In this document: one piece after another, positions 10,606 to 22,700 of the stretch
How positions within the stretch are numbered: the stretch's first letter is position 1
How the letters are laid out: every line of letters begins with the position of its first letter
From: Rhabditoides inermis
Taxonomy: Eukaryota; Nematoda; Chromadorea; Rhabditida; Rhabditidae
Length of the DNA stretch: 64,000 nucleotides
Assembly (NCBI GenBank): GCA_963966185.1
Contig: CAWZYM010000283.1
Location: forward strand, 124,001 to 188,000
Reading direction: 5' to 3'
Position numbers and translations under genes: made by a program
The notes under the pieces: generated by a model
What the model was told of the DNA's origin: nothing
The model's input: only the letters and a program-made list of their open reading frames with translations
Database searches by the model: none

Positions 10606-12540
10606 TCAGCAGGAGCAATCGAATTTGAGAAAGGCGAAAGGGAAGTGAATGCGCTCCGATTTGAACTTCTCGTTGCCGCGAGGTGCTGGGGTGAGAATGC
10701 GCGCGCCCGGACCGTACACTAGCGCGTCCTTCACGAAAGGTGCCCACGCGTCTCCGTTCTTTACCAGCGGGTAGAACGGTGCACTAGGCCAAAGAGGCAA
10801 CGCAAGGGTACCTACTGCTTTCCTGTCAACAATAACCTCAGCTATCACCCGCGGAAGCATCCGAGAGGGAGGGCACAACCACACTCTCCCCTGCCAAGCC
10901 TCGTCATACCTGAAACAGTCCACTCCCACGGACCGGGTTTCGGGTCTCCTAGTGTAGAAGCGGGGGAGCTTGGCGGAACTAGCGGAGCTGAATAAGTCGG
11001 CGGCGTGTTCGCCGAAGCGAGCGGAGACGAGTCTGAAGACACTTGGTAGAATACCCCAGTCGTCCGCTTCCGTCACCCTACTTTCCGCATCCGCTTCCTC
11101 GTTCAGTTCCCTTGGAATCCACCTGCACTCTACCGCAAACCCCTTACTATTCGCCAGGCTCCAGAATCGCTCAGTCAGGTCGTGCAGCGCTGACGATATA
11201 CTACCTCTCGCAATGATTATCGACGCAGACGTGCTGTAAGTGTTGAACTCAATCTTGCGGTCGCGCCACTCGTCACCAAAACACTCGACAGCAAACAGAA
11301 TACCCAACACTTCACGCGCTGCACTAGATGTCCGTGCCTCGTCGTCCGTGAAATCGCGAGAAGCAGCAGTTTTCTTGCCACTTTCAAGCATCACAACTCC
11401 TACACCTGTAGCTGACGCGTCAGAAAACACCCTAATATCGCAAGCTCGACTTTCGGTGAAGGGCCGGATTGCTCCCTCGCATATGCGTTTGCACCACCAG
11501 TCCACTTCCCTCCAATGCATTTCAGACAGAGTGACCCGCTTACCTAGAGCAGGTTTTGATGCTCGCGCTCCTGCGCCGTCCTTCCCGAGCTCGTCGCCGC
11601 TCGCCCAGGCCCACCTCCACTGCCCGTTCACCACCGCCAGCTGCAGCAGCCTTCTCGTGAACCGAAGACCCTCTGGAACACAGAGTGTGAGTGAGCACAT
11701 TGTCCCAAGAGCACTTAACAAGTCTCTCAATGTCACTTCCGGGCTCTTCAGCCTGTCCAGCCTTTCCAACGTTCTATACCTGCGTGGCTGTGAGGGTGCG
11801 GCGGCTCACGTGAGTAAGTCAAACTCAAACCCTAGCCAGGTGAAAGTCACGTCCGGAACCCACTGACACTTCTCATCGGCTGTGCACATCCCAGCTGCGG
11901 CTAGCTCTTCCCTTACCATAGACACTGCTTTTCTCGCCTCTTCCTCCGATTTACCTAAGACCACGCCATCGTACAGGTACATGAACACAATAATTCCTCG
12001 CGCGCGCCAACTGGTAACAAGCGGTCGAACAAACTTAGTGAACACCGGCGCTGCTGACATACCAAACGGGAGAGCAGCGAAAGCAAGAAACCTAGGCTGG
12101 CCGTCTTCGTCCTTTCCCCACTCAAAAGCCAACCAAGGTACATCCTCCTTGTGAATTCCGACGTGATGATATTCGCTGCGCAGATCGAAAGTCGCGTTGT
12201 GAGTAAACTGGGTCAAGAGGGGCCACAGCGTCTGCGCATCTTCATACTTGAACTTCGTCGCGACGCAGTGTTTATTGAGCTCACTCAGATCCAAAATCAG
12301 CCGTTTCTTGCCTGCGCTACTAACGACGACAGACAATGGAGAAATGAACTTGGGTTTCTCGCAGACAACTACCACTTCTTCTCGCTCATACTGAGCAACA
12401 GCGATCGCGCCGGTAATGCCCGGTTTGTCCGCACTTGTGGCACCTAGCGCTAGCTCCGGCAGTGTGAGCAGAGGACGACTGGCCAGCGTGGCTGCCTCCC
12501 CGTCCGTGGGAGGAGCCACCCTGACGAAAAGGCTGCAAAT
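10606..12540 (-). pseudogene. Reverse transcriptase and RNase H of the DIRS element
   Basis: The reverse transcriptase is read at about 12500-11810 (RLILDLSELNKH, ALPFGMSAAP, then the active site). The active-site motif at 11966-11980 is YLYDG where family members have YxDDG, so the first catalytic Asp is Tyr. The same frame continues into RNase H (RVFSDASATGVG, later RWIPRELNEEADAESR) and the DIRS-type tail (HAADLFSSA...PPSRMLP). A TGA at 11806-11808 separates the halves, but it sits in a perfect 30-base GTGAG..GCAG segment (11780-11809). Removing that segment restores one frame, so a small intron is likely. Confidence 0.8.
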
Positions 12541-13039
12541 ATCGCGGTCGTTTAGCGGGCACCGGCTGGCTGGCCGACTGAAAGAGCTGCGAAAACATGA
12601 CCATCTGCATTGGGTCCACGGAGGATCCTCCGGCGAGAGCACGGACGCTCTCCATCTGGTCAGCCATCGTGAGCAGCGAGGGGTTGGTATCCGCCGCCTT
12701 CAGCACGTTGAGGCGGCTCTCGACCATGTTACCAATGTCCTTGAACTTCGTGGGGTCCTGGCTGCGGGCTTCTTCGTCAAGAGCCATCAACACCTTATGC
12801 AGGAAGGAAGCATGAGCCGCGAGATCCGCCGACGCGAACAAAGGCAGGGGCGGGCGCTGCTCCTGGGGCTGCAGAAGCGGCTGAATCAGTGCCGCGAGCT
12901 GCGCAAGAGGCTACTGCGGCTGCGCCTGCGGGGCCGCTCCAGGCATGACCGGCGGCGCGGCGGCTCCGGGATTCGGCGGGGCTCCGGCATTCGCCACAGG
13001 AGCTCCAATCGGATTGGGGTTAGGAGGCAGGGGGTTCAT
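12386..13039 (-). pseudogene. gag: gag-like protein of the DIRS element, zinc knuckle
   Basis: Starts at an ATG at 13039 with a Pro/Ala-rich N-terminus and runs into CHKCGQTGHYRRDRC, a C-X2-C-X4-H-X4-C nucleic-acid-binding knuckle, near 12400-12450. One in-frame TAG at 12911-12913 breaks the N-terminal third, unless it lies in a small intron. Its C-terminus overlaps the reverse-transcriptase frame in another phase, as is usual for such elements. Confidence 0.7.
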
Positions 13040-13292
13040 AAGTCATGTAAACAAAATAATAGTTATCACCAAAAAAACGCGAAAGACAACAAGGACGGAC
13101 ATCGGCTTAATTCCAAAAATCACTCGAGTTCACAGTTCCTCGAGAGAGAAAAAAAAACAAGTAAGGAAGAGGACCACTTCCTACTATCAAGCCAATATGA
13201 GAGTTGAATTATAGAAACGCAAATTATCAAACAACAAATGGAAAAAGGCTATACAGAATTTCGAAACAGAAAATTCTAAAATTCCGCGATTC

Positions 13293-13433
13293 GGGAAACA
13301 GCAATGTCCCAGAATGACTTGAACGCGCCGCGTCCCAAACCATTTCACAGTCACGCGTCGCGGTTGCACTTTGGGGCTCCGCCCCCTTCGCCGACCCGCC
13401 ACACGAGTATCGGTGTGTGCGGGGAAAACGCAC
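13293..13433 (-). repeat. Terminal repeat copy of the DIRS element (A1)
   Basis: About 140 bases nearly identical to 10369-10508 in the same orientation, sharing GGGGCTCCGCCCCCTTCGCC and CACACGAGTATCGGTGTGTG (a short palindrome). Taken as the left terminus of the element. Confidence 0.75.
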
Positions 13434-13766
13434 ATTGTACGGATAAATCCTTCAGGTGTGGTGAATAAAATTCCATAATTCGTGAACACTCGTGAAAATA
13501 CTGATGTTTGAATCATAATTCAATTTTTTTCAGTTAACGTAAAATCCAAGCAAGACTGAATCGGAGCAAACTTTTTTTTTATCACGGATCATAAAGACCA
13601 AAATTGAATAAGATCGTTATGGATATGAAGTTTGGTAAAATAACTCATATTGTGGCGATCAAAAAGAATGACATCGGTCTACACTGGATCGAGTGGTATG
13701 TAAGCATCTTTTAAGGTGATTTTAATGTTCAAACCAATATTTCAAGTTCATTTCTTTCTCATCGTT
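13434..13766. other. Spacer between DIRS element and the ABCA 3' end
   Basis: AT-rich, with no exon recognised. It contains the downstream region of the ABCA gene on the minus strand. Confidence 0.5.
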
Positions 13767-16700
13767 TTAATCCGCCCGATTCTTGTTCAACTCGTGTTCT
13801 ACCAGCCCAATGAAAGTGTCTTCTAGAGATGTCTGCGTGAGGCAGAAGTCCACTCCCAGCTCTGTCTTCACTTTCAGCACTCGACCGAACATGTCAGACC
13901 ATCGCACGCACACCGACCGAGCGATCTGCGATCATTGATCAGTGGTTCTATTCTTCCAAGGGTTACCTTCCATTTGATGACATTGTGGGATGAGGACACC
14001 AAATGCACATTTTCAGCTCCAAACTCCTTTCCGATCACAGATGCAATCTGCATTGGCTTGGCGCATTTGGTCAAAGTCGTCAGTTACCTCGCTCTTTTTC
14101 TGCTCCCAGTTCACAGTAGTCAGTGCGATCGAGAGAGATAGGCAATAGTTCTTGCCGTACCTAAGATGTAGCATGATAAGCGATTGATTCGGTGGAGACG
14201 AACCGGCTCTTGAGATGCTGCGCGGATCCGATGGCGACCATTCGTCCCTGGTCGAGAATGGCGATGCGGGTGCACAGCGCCTCGCACTCGTTCATAGAGT
14301 GCGACGTGAGCACAATCGCCGTGCCAGACGCGCGCATCGCGCTCAGCAGCTGCCAGATCTCGCGACGCGCCTCGACACACACTGTGTATGCCTGCTATGC
14401 TGCTCGCACCCACCTTGGGGTCGACTCCGGCTGTCGGCTCGTCGAGAATGATCAGGTCGGTCTGGGCGAGAATCGCCGCCGCCAGGCTCAGCCGACGACG
14501 CTGGCCCCCACTGCAACACACGAGTAGCACTAGCATGTGATGCGATGCGCACCTGCACTTGTTGAAACACTTGTCCGCGTGACGAGCCATGCCAACCAGC
14601 TGCAGCGCATTGTCCACGCAGGCAGACGCGTTTCTAAAACATCCTCAGTATTGCCTACGGCATATCGGGTATCACTTGAATCCGTGCAGTTTTGCGAGAA
14701 TTGTCAGATTCTCGCGTCCACTCAAATCGGGCATCAATGCGTCAAACTGCGGACAGAAACCGAGCGCCTAAAAATCAACGTTCTCATATGCAATGGTTCA
14801 CTGGCTCCACTTTGTTCTCGGTGACATCGACTCCGTTCATGGTGACGTGTCCCTGTGTTTGAGGATGTTCTCCCGTCAGCACCATGAAAGTCGACGTCTT
14901 TCCAGCGCCGTTCGTGCCTAGAATATCACATATGAATGTCGTGTATGATTGTAAGAGGCTGTTGTCTCTCACCAAGCAGTCCGAAACACTCTTTCGGCTT
15001 CACACCAAACGAGATGTCGTCGACTGCCAGCTGGGGAGACGAGCATATTCCAGTCGCATAGCACTTGACCAGACCATCCACCTATAGCAGAACATTGCGT
15101 ATGCCACCGTCGTCATCACTCACTTTGAGAGTATACGGCACATCACCACCCGCATCACTCTTCACGCTGTTTTTGCTCTTGCTCCTTGTTCCTGTATTTT
15201 CTATCGTATCTTCATGTATCCTTTTTCTTTCTGCTTTTACGTCCACGTTCTCCGTTCGATCCTATAACGTATTGCCGTTTTCAAAGATATGTTGTTTTTT
15301 GTTACGAGTCACGAAAACATAATGGATACACAGAAAAGGCGCACATTTCAGCAAAGAGAACAAATAATGATTTCGCAGCTTCATTGAAAACACGTTCTCT
15401 CAAATACAGTGACTTTGATGTTGTTATTCATAAAATGTTGCTTCCATGCGATTGATACTTACCTCGTTTTCATAATGTTTACAGCATCCAATAAACGAGT
15501 GAAGCATGTTGTGAACCTAAGTCAAGTATTAAAGATACAGGGGCCTATTCAAACAGCATGCTGATCGTAAATTTTCAAATTTCGCGCGTTTTTTTTTGCT
15601 CGCCAAGAAACACGCGGGCATAACTCTTTGTACCAGTTGAAATCACGTGATGAGTTACACAAAACATGCGGTTACTGTGGCAATTGATGGTCACATCGGC
15701 AGCAGCGCGTGCTATCCACAACACCATGAGGGAAAGTTGTGGGAAAAATATCCACGGTATGCTCAAGATACGCGCAGCTATCGATACAAACCGGGTTTGC
15801 TATGTTTTTCAAGCGGGAGTTTGAAATTCTGCGATCAGAGTTGCCGATGAGCGTTTCTCAATCACGATGAACCTTTTTTTTATCCGTTCCAATTTAAACT
15901 TGTTTGTGTTTTTGTGGACTATAAATTATAAAAAAAAATGTTACAAATAGGCCACTGTATCTTTAAAGCAACATTTTACGTTGTTAAGTTCGAATCACCT
16001 TTTTCGTATGCAGAACGATAAGAAGAACACTAGAGCAAACACATGTCACAAACATCATCACAAGCGGGGTTCCTATGCAGTATTGTATACAGTTGTATGT
16101 ACCTAACTCAAAGTTCACCTAAATGTTGCATGCTGAATAGATCCTCGGCTGTCTTGTCATTCATTACACCGTGTAAATATGAATGCGTAGACTGAGGAAT
16201 CGCAAACATAACACTCATGCTATACAACTTCTGAAAAAAATAAATCGAAATTCAATTATCCGTCTCATAATCACGAAGTTTGTCTACCTTATTTATTTCT
16301 GTTATCAAGTAATTTGATCTGATATGCTGAAATGCTGCGTACCCAGACCAATCGCCTATCACTAGCCATGCTATTGCGAACAGATGTGCCTATAAGTTTC
16401 GATTGAATGCTTTTACAAGGCATCGAAATCACCTTCGCAGAGGATGAGAATGGCATAGATAAAATGTAGACGAGAGGAGTGACACAAAAGAAATAAGCAA
16501 CATACAGTACAGCCGAGCTGCAAGAAGAATGTCAGGTGAAATGAATTGTTCGAAACACTCACTATACAGCTTTGTTCGAATAGCCGCCAATGATGAAAAT
16601 CGCCAACATGACGGATAGCGTTAACGTATAGAGTACAAAATCGAACAGCGCACAGCTAGCCCAGCTGATCAACGGAGAGACTCCAGTCAGAGATTGCTAA

Positions 16701-19700
16701 ACATCGTTTGTCGGTGGTGCATTGCATTATTCATTACCAGATGTTTGAATTTAGTGACTTTTTCTTCGATAGGAAATATAATAAATGAAGCTGTGATCAA
16801 GGGCAAAGCTATCACGAATGTAATCATAACAGCAATGCCTACAACAAATTCGAGAGTTAAAGTACAATTGAGAAATGCCTACGGTAGTAATCCTCTGGCG
16901 ACTTCACTGAGCGCTGTTCGAAATCAATTACTTCGACGTTCGTTTTGATGTACCCTCCTGGAATGTTGTCAATGGTAAACAATATGGTAATAAATGTTTA
17001 CCTTGAATAAGTCTCGTGTTAGATAGGACGTTGATGAGAGATTTATGAGAGAGCGCCTGCATTACGATTTTGTTAATTATTATGTAATCTAGTCGCCTTC
17101 CCGGTACTTTAAAGGAATATACCACTCTAAACTTATTCTTCTCAAATTCGTTCATATTGTAATATGATGTTTTTTTGTCAAATTTAGCAGTCCAATGACC
17201 CTATGTTCTTTGAAAAATAACTGTTTTAAAAATAAATACCAAATTATTATTTTACTACGATATTTCAAACAACGATTAAATTACGTCTTTTATCCCGCAC
17301 TCCTGACATTTATAAATCCTTTGATTATAATCGGACCACCTGAGCGTAATATAAACAGTGTTATTAGTGAATATGAAAAAAAAACAAAGAAAACTAATTA
17401 AAACACACACACTATGTTTGAAACCAAGAAAAACACAAGAATCGAGCCTTGTCGGGTCGCTCTCACAACCACCCGGTTTCCCGCGCGGCCATAACACACT
17501 CCCTGAGTGCGTGCACAAGGGTTCCGCGTGAGATTATCACTATACACTACGTGTTTACAACCACTATTTTATGTGCTTCTTGAATAATTTAAAATTCTTA
17601 TTTTATGAAAATTCTTTTCTCTTTCATATCATAAATATGTTATATATCGTACTTGCATACACAAATTTAGAGTGGTATACTTCTTTAACGTTAATTAAAG
17701 GCGAAGTCTGCCACAACCTGCCACAACGCCTCTTTTACGCAAAAAGCAAAACTTTTGGCGTGGGCGAAAATTGAACTAGCGAGCATCTGTGCCATAACGC
17801 AGATTACATGCACTGAGCCATGAAGCAAGTGAAAAGGAATCGTTCGTTTGCGCTCATGTTTCCAAGCCCTATTTTCGCAGTATTAAAGCGTGGGGCGGTA
17901 GGTTTTTTTTATGTAGAGACTAATTTTGAACTAGAAAAATCTCAGGCAGTTGCAGATTTGAAAGTAACGCGGAATCGTCGCTCTTCTGCACAATTGCTAA
18001 AGTGTTGGGTTAATATGATTTTAATAACAATCCGTCCGAGTCGATAGGCTCGCCACTGATTCTTTATCCTTTAACGTTAGTTCGCGCGCAGCCTTGCTCG
18101 AAAGTAGTTGCCGCCATGTCGCATTTTGCAGACATCGGTTTGCAAACACACATTCCAGCATATCAGCTCAGAGCTCATCTCAGTCATTTTTTTCACTCGG
18201 AACTGTGCTTTTTTTTTGAAATTCGATCTTTTTCACATAGTTTTGTCACTAAAGGTCTCCACAATGGAAAAATCGCATCAAATCGCAATTTCGCCTGTGT
18301 CTGGGTTCGACCGTCAATAATGCTGTACGATGAAATTTGGTAGTTTAGTGATTCAGGAGTGACCGAAATAGACACTCGCTGCGCGCGCCGAATAGCTTAT
18401 TGGCACTTACAGCACTGTATATTCTCGCTTCCGGAAATTTTAACCAACGATGGGAGTCAACTTTGTACAACACTAGTTAAATGAGTAATAATGGTAGAAA
18501 CAAACATTTGGATTGAAATACGCCGTAACATATGTCTTGTTGAAAGTGTAGGCAAAAGGAATACCAGGGAGATACTAAAACAATTTAGGTCATGTTCAAA
18601 ACAAATAACTTCTCAGAAAATGAAACCTTGTGCCGTTTCATTAGCTCGAAACTCATGTTAGCGGATGCAGAAATATAAACATTCTAAAATCAACATTTTC
18701 CTCTTTCTTTCTTTTGAAGCTTGAACGAAAACAGATTACCTGAACTTGCGGCGGAGTGAATAGTGAACCGAATCTACTGCGGATTGCATCGTTTTCGCTA
18801 ACAAATTGAACAGGAACAGACACGTCGCCAAGTGCTTCGATAGAATACAGGCGTTCTTAATGATACTGTAGGTCTTTTCGGCCAATGCTTCGTGGATACC
18901 AAAGTCGACTTCTGCGGAAACAGTTCTCACGACGATCAACGCGATGAGAGCGACCACAATTGGGAGAACAGTCTGTTTGAATCTGGATCAAGAAAGTTTC
19001 CTGCGCGTACCTGCAGGAGTAACTGCACAATGTTGCTACGCGTATAGTAAAGTTTCTTGAGAAGCAGCGCGCAAACTTGCGATGCCACGAGACCGCAGCC
19101 AGTTAGTTTTTCGGCTGAAAAGGGAGGAAAACAAAATACAGTCTACACCGTTTGAAGACCTTGTTCAAGCTTCACTTCTTCGGTGGATTCAGTGTTCACA
19201 TCTGTAGAATCAATTCTAAAATAAATCATACATAGCACCTTCATCTCTTCAACGCACTCCATGAGAATCTGCTCGAGGGAATTGAGCGAGAGCCCGAAAC
19301 TGTGGATGTTGAGATGAATCGAGTTATCCTCGAGATACGCGAGCAGTGCAGGAAACCTTGAAAAATTTGTTACACTATCGCAACAACAAGCTAACTGGTC
19401 AATGTGGTCTTGTGGTAGAACAATGCCGATCTGGATCCCCATTTTCTTTCGGACGTCCAAGAATGCTGTGGGCACGTGAGTCGTCACAGCAGAACTGTGA
19501 GTGCTATGTGAAACTGCAGTAACAAATCAATACTCACAGAATCTTAGGAACGGCGAGAGAGACGTCAGCATCATCGCCGAGCACTACGTCGAGCAGGTAG
19601 CCGGAGCCGAACCTGTGACAATAGCCAACAGCCCAGAGTGAAGCCGCACCTGTTCTTGAGCGCGTCCAGCGTGCCGTGCGCCTTGAGTGCTCCGCTCGCC

Positions 19701-22700
19701 ATCACAGCCACCTTATCTGCCAGCGTCTCCGCCTCGTCCATGTAGTGGGTCGTCAGAAGGATAGTCCTGAATAATAATATTAATTTTGTCTAATTGTACA
19801 TCATATACAATCAATTTACAAGTTACATGTTATAAAAACACTTATGTAACATGAGCATTTGAATAGTGTCAATACGCGTATTATGATCCTCATATCGTAG
19901 CGGGTAGAAAAGAACACATCTATAACAGTTGTGGCGTGTGTTCTTGCTAAAGGTGTGGTCAGACTCTTCAAAAGAGCCCCTTCAAAACGCTGTCGTGTTT
20001 CGAAATGATTATCGAAGGGAGTTTCGACGAGACTGACCGCTACTTAATGCATGTGATTGGCACTCGAACCGGCCGAAAATGGAACGATCTCATTTCCCAG
20101 CGCTAACCAAACCATCTCTCATGCGGGCAATATGTGGATATGCGATTGTGGGATTTGATTGATTGATTGGCACTCGCCTGTGCTGCTTCTCCTCCTTCAG
20201 CCACTGCTCCGCGTCCCTCCGCGCAGCCGTGTCCATGCCCTCGGTCGGCTCGTCCAGCAGCACCACGCGACTGCCGCCAATCATCGCCATCGCCATGCAC
20301 AGCTTGCGCTTCATCCCGCCCGACAGCAGCTTGGCCCACGTGCTCTCGTGCTCGCCCACGTTCATTCGAGCCACTATCGCCCGGCACTCCGCGTCCACGT
20401 CCGTAGACGCCTCCTTCAAGTGGTGCACCAGTCTGAATGAGTTGTGTCGCGAGTGTGCGGCGCGAGTGCTGTGGATCACTTGAGATGCTCGATGATCGAC
20501 AGCTTGTCGAACAGCACGTTCTTCTGGGGACAGTAGCCGATGTAGCTCTGGCATTTTGCCGGCTCGGTGATCATGTCATGTCTGGGAGTGAATGGTCTGA
20601 TTAAACAACCCAAGTGGGTGGGCGAATCGTATTTGTAAACGTTTTATGCATAAGCTTTTGTTGCATTGGGTTGAGACAAAGTTCATCTTTTTACGCAAGT
20701 ACTTTTTGAAGAAAATTAGGCACTCAGACAATTATACGCAATTAGACGCACGCAATTAGATTAGGCGCGCAATTAAACCTATGTAGACTGTAACTTTTTA
20801 CCCGCAGATAGTGAGCGATCCTTGAGTGGGCTTCGTTTCTCCGCTGAGCATTGAGAACAGTGTGGATTTGCCGGCGCCGTTATGGCCTAGCAACACTGTG
20901 ATCTAAAACAAAGCGGTACAGCGATCTACTAATGATTTGGACACACCTCTCCGCGAAGCACTTGTAGTGTCAAGTTGTTGACCGCAATGTCTCCACAGTT
21001 CCATGCCTGAATTGGTATAGCGATGATCTTTGACGAACTCAAGAGCAGCTGGTTATGTAGTTACAGATTTATCACAGTTACAGATTAACTTCAATTGAAG
21101 ACCATTTTCCAATAGTGAGACAACACTACAACGACATGTGTTGTCGAACTCGAATCGACGAGATGCATACAGAGGACAACTTTCCGATAAGCATTTGGCG
21201 CGAAGTTTGAATTCGCCTTATCAAGCTTCGCACGTGTAAACTGTGGTAAGCGTGTGGGTAGCAAACGCCGTTCTCTTGCGTTTTCTCTGTTTGTTTCGTG
21301 TTTCCATGGTTCAAGCAATGATTCAAAGTCAAAAACTAAGCGCAACTGAGCCTTTAAAAACAAAATTTATGGCATCGTGAAATTGAAATGTTCCATTAAA
21401 TAAGTGGAGACATACGTATGTACATAGTCAGTCGTTTTCGTTTGTCTTTTGAAAGACATTTTCTCTTTTTCATTAAAATGAATGTTTTTGTAACTTGATT
21501 TTATTAGTCATTGTTTGGATGTGAGCATGTCAGATGATACTTGGTGAGAATAAAAAAATCAAAACCTATGCTCACTTCACCCACCTTCACAACACCAGAT
21601 ATATCAATATCCACGAGTTGCTCATTGTTTTTTGTGTACGTTTCCATTGTAAGAGTTGTTTTCTTTGATTTCTCAAGGTCTATCAGGTTTGCCGTCTTTT
21701 TGCGCAAAATCTTAAAGAAAACATGTTTGTGTGTTTCTCACTAACTGTAACCTTGTATATCCATGCTTTACGCGTTTTCACACTAAACACGACGATCAAA
21801 ACTGTCATCATCCACATTATATCGAATACCTAAATACATAACTTTTAAAAAAAGAAATTTTGAGCATCGACACCATCATCAAAATCGCCGATCCAAATGA
21901 GAAGCCCTCAGTGCCGTTGTCGAACGTATTACTCCAGGTCAGTTCTATACACGTACATATGAATGAGGACATGTGTCAGTGGTTGTTACCGTCGTATACG
22001 CTGCTATAAACGGCTCGTATGGCGTATGCAAATGCCTGGTTGATGTTGAGGGAAGCGAGATGGCAGAGAGCGACGTCGGTCCGCGGGGGACCGGCGATTG
22101 GGACAGCGACAAGAACCGCCCATGTGAGCAGACAGACTAGACTCGATTAGTGTCATAGAGACGCTGGCAGAACTAACGCATCGACGCAGTCTTGCTTCGA
22201 TTGAACAAGGTGGCGAACATTGACGCGAACACAACCGCGCCGATCGAAAACAACCAAAACAGAAGCAGCCAGAGAGTGATGGAGGCGTTCTGAAAACATC
22301 AATCGCATGAGCGAGCCGAGCTCACTGACCGCAAAAAGAAACGTGCACAGCCCGGCGAAAATGAATGTGAGGATGGAGATTTTGATGTATGCCATGAGCA
22401 TATGTGATGCGAGGAATACGGTATGGGACAGACCCATCACCGCGAGAAATTGCTGAAAAGAATCGTTTCAATTTAGTTCACCATTGTATGCACCATCATT
22501 CCATTCTCAATCTCGGCACTGATTGACGCGGTCGTATGTACAACAGAGAATAAAACAATAGCGCCAGCAATATACGAAATCTGTAAAGAAAAGTCAAGTA
22601 CAACAATGTTGTGATAAAACAGAACGTTATCCAAGTATCCGGTGATTGAAGAGGGCTCAGGTAGGCGTTGCAATGATAGTGACACATCCGGAAGACTAGA

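Larger units (their letters stand above)
9455..13433 (-). mobile_element. DIRS/Pat-like tyrosine-recombinase retrotransposon, decayed
   Basis: Reading right to left: a gag with a zinc knuckle, reverse transcriptase, RNase H with the DIRS-type tail, then a tyrosine recombinase, with no LTR-type ends or integrase. A 140-base sequence occurs in the same orientation at 13293-13433 (outer end) and 10369-10508 (between RNase H and recombinase). That resembles the split direct repeats of Pat elements (family knowledge). The recombinase stops before its HxxR..Y part, so the far end is lost. A second recombinase fragment on the opposite strand is at 27904-28502. Confidence 0.8.

Noticed and set aside
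11240..11866. 208-codon plus-strand frame opposite the DIRS RNase H
   Set aside because: Antisense shadow of the RNase H reading frame; no domain.
12416..13207. 263-codon plus-strand frame opposite the DIRS gag
   Set aside because: Shadow of the gag/zinc-knuckle frame; Arg/Gly composition follows the complement of Pro/Ala codons.
19893..19960. Possible further tRNA-like sequence (CGTAGCGGGTAG)
   Set aside because: No B box at the right distance; only the A-box-like string is present.
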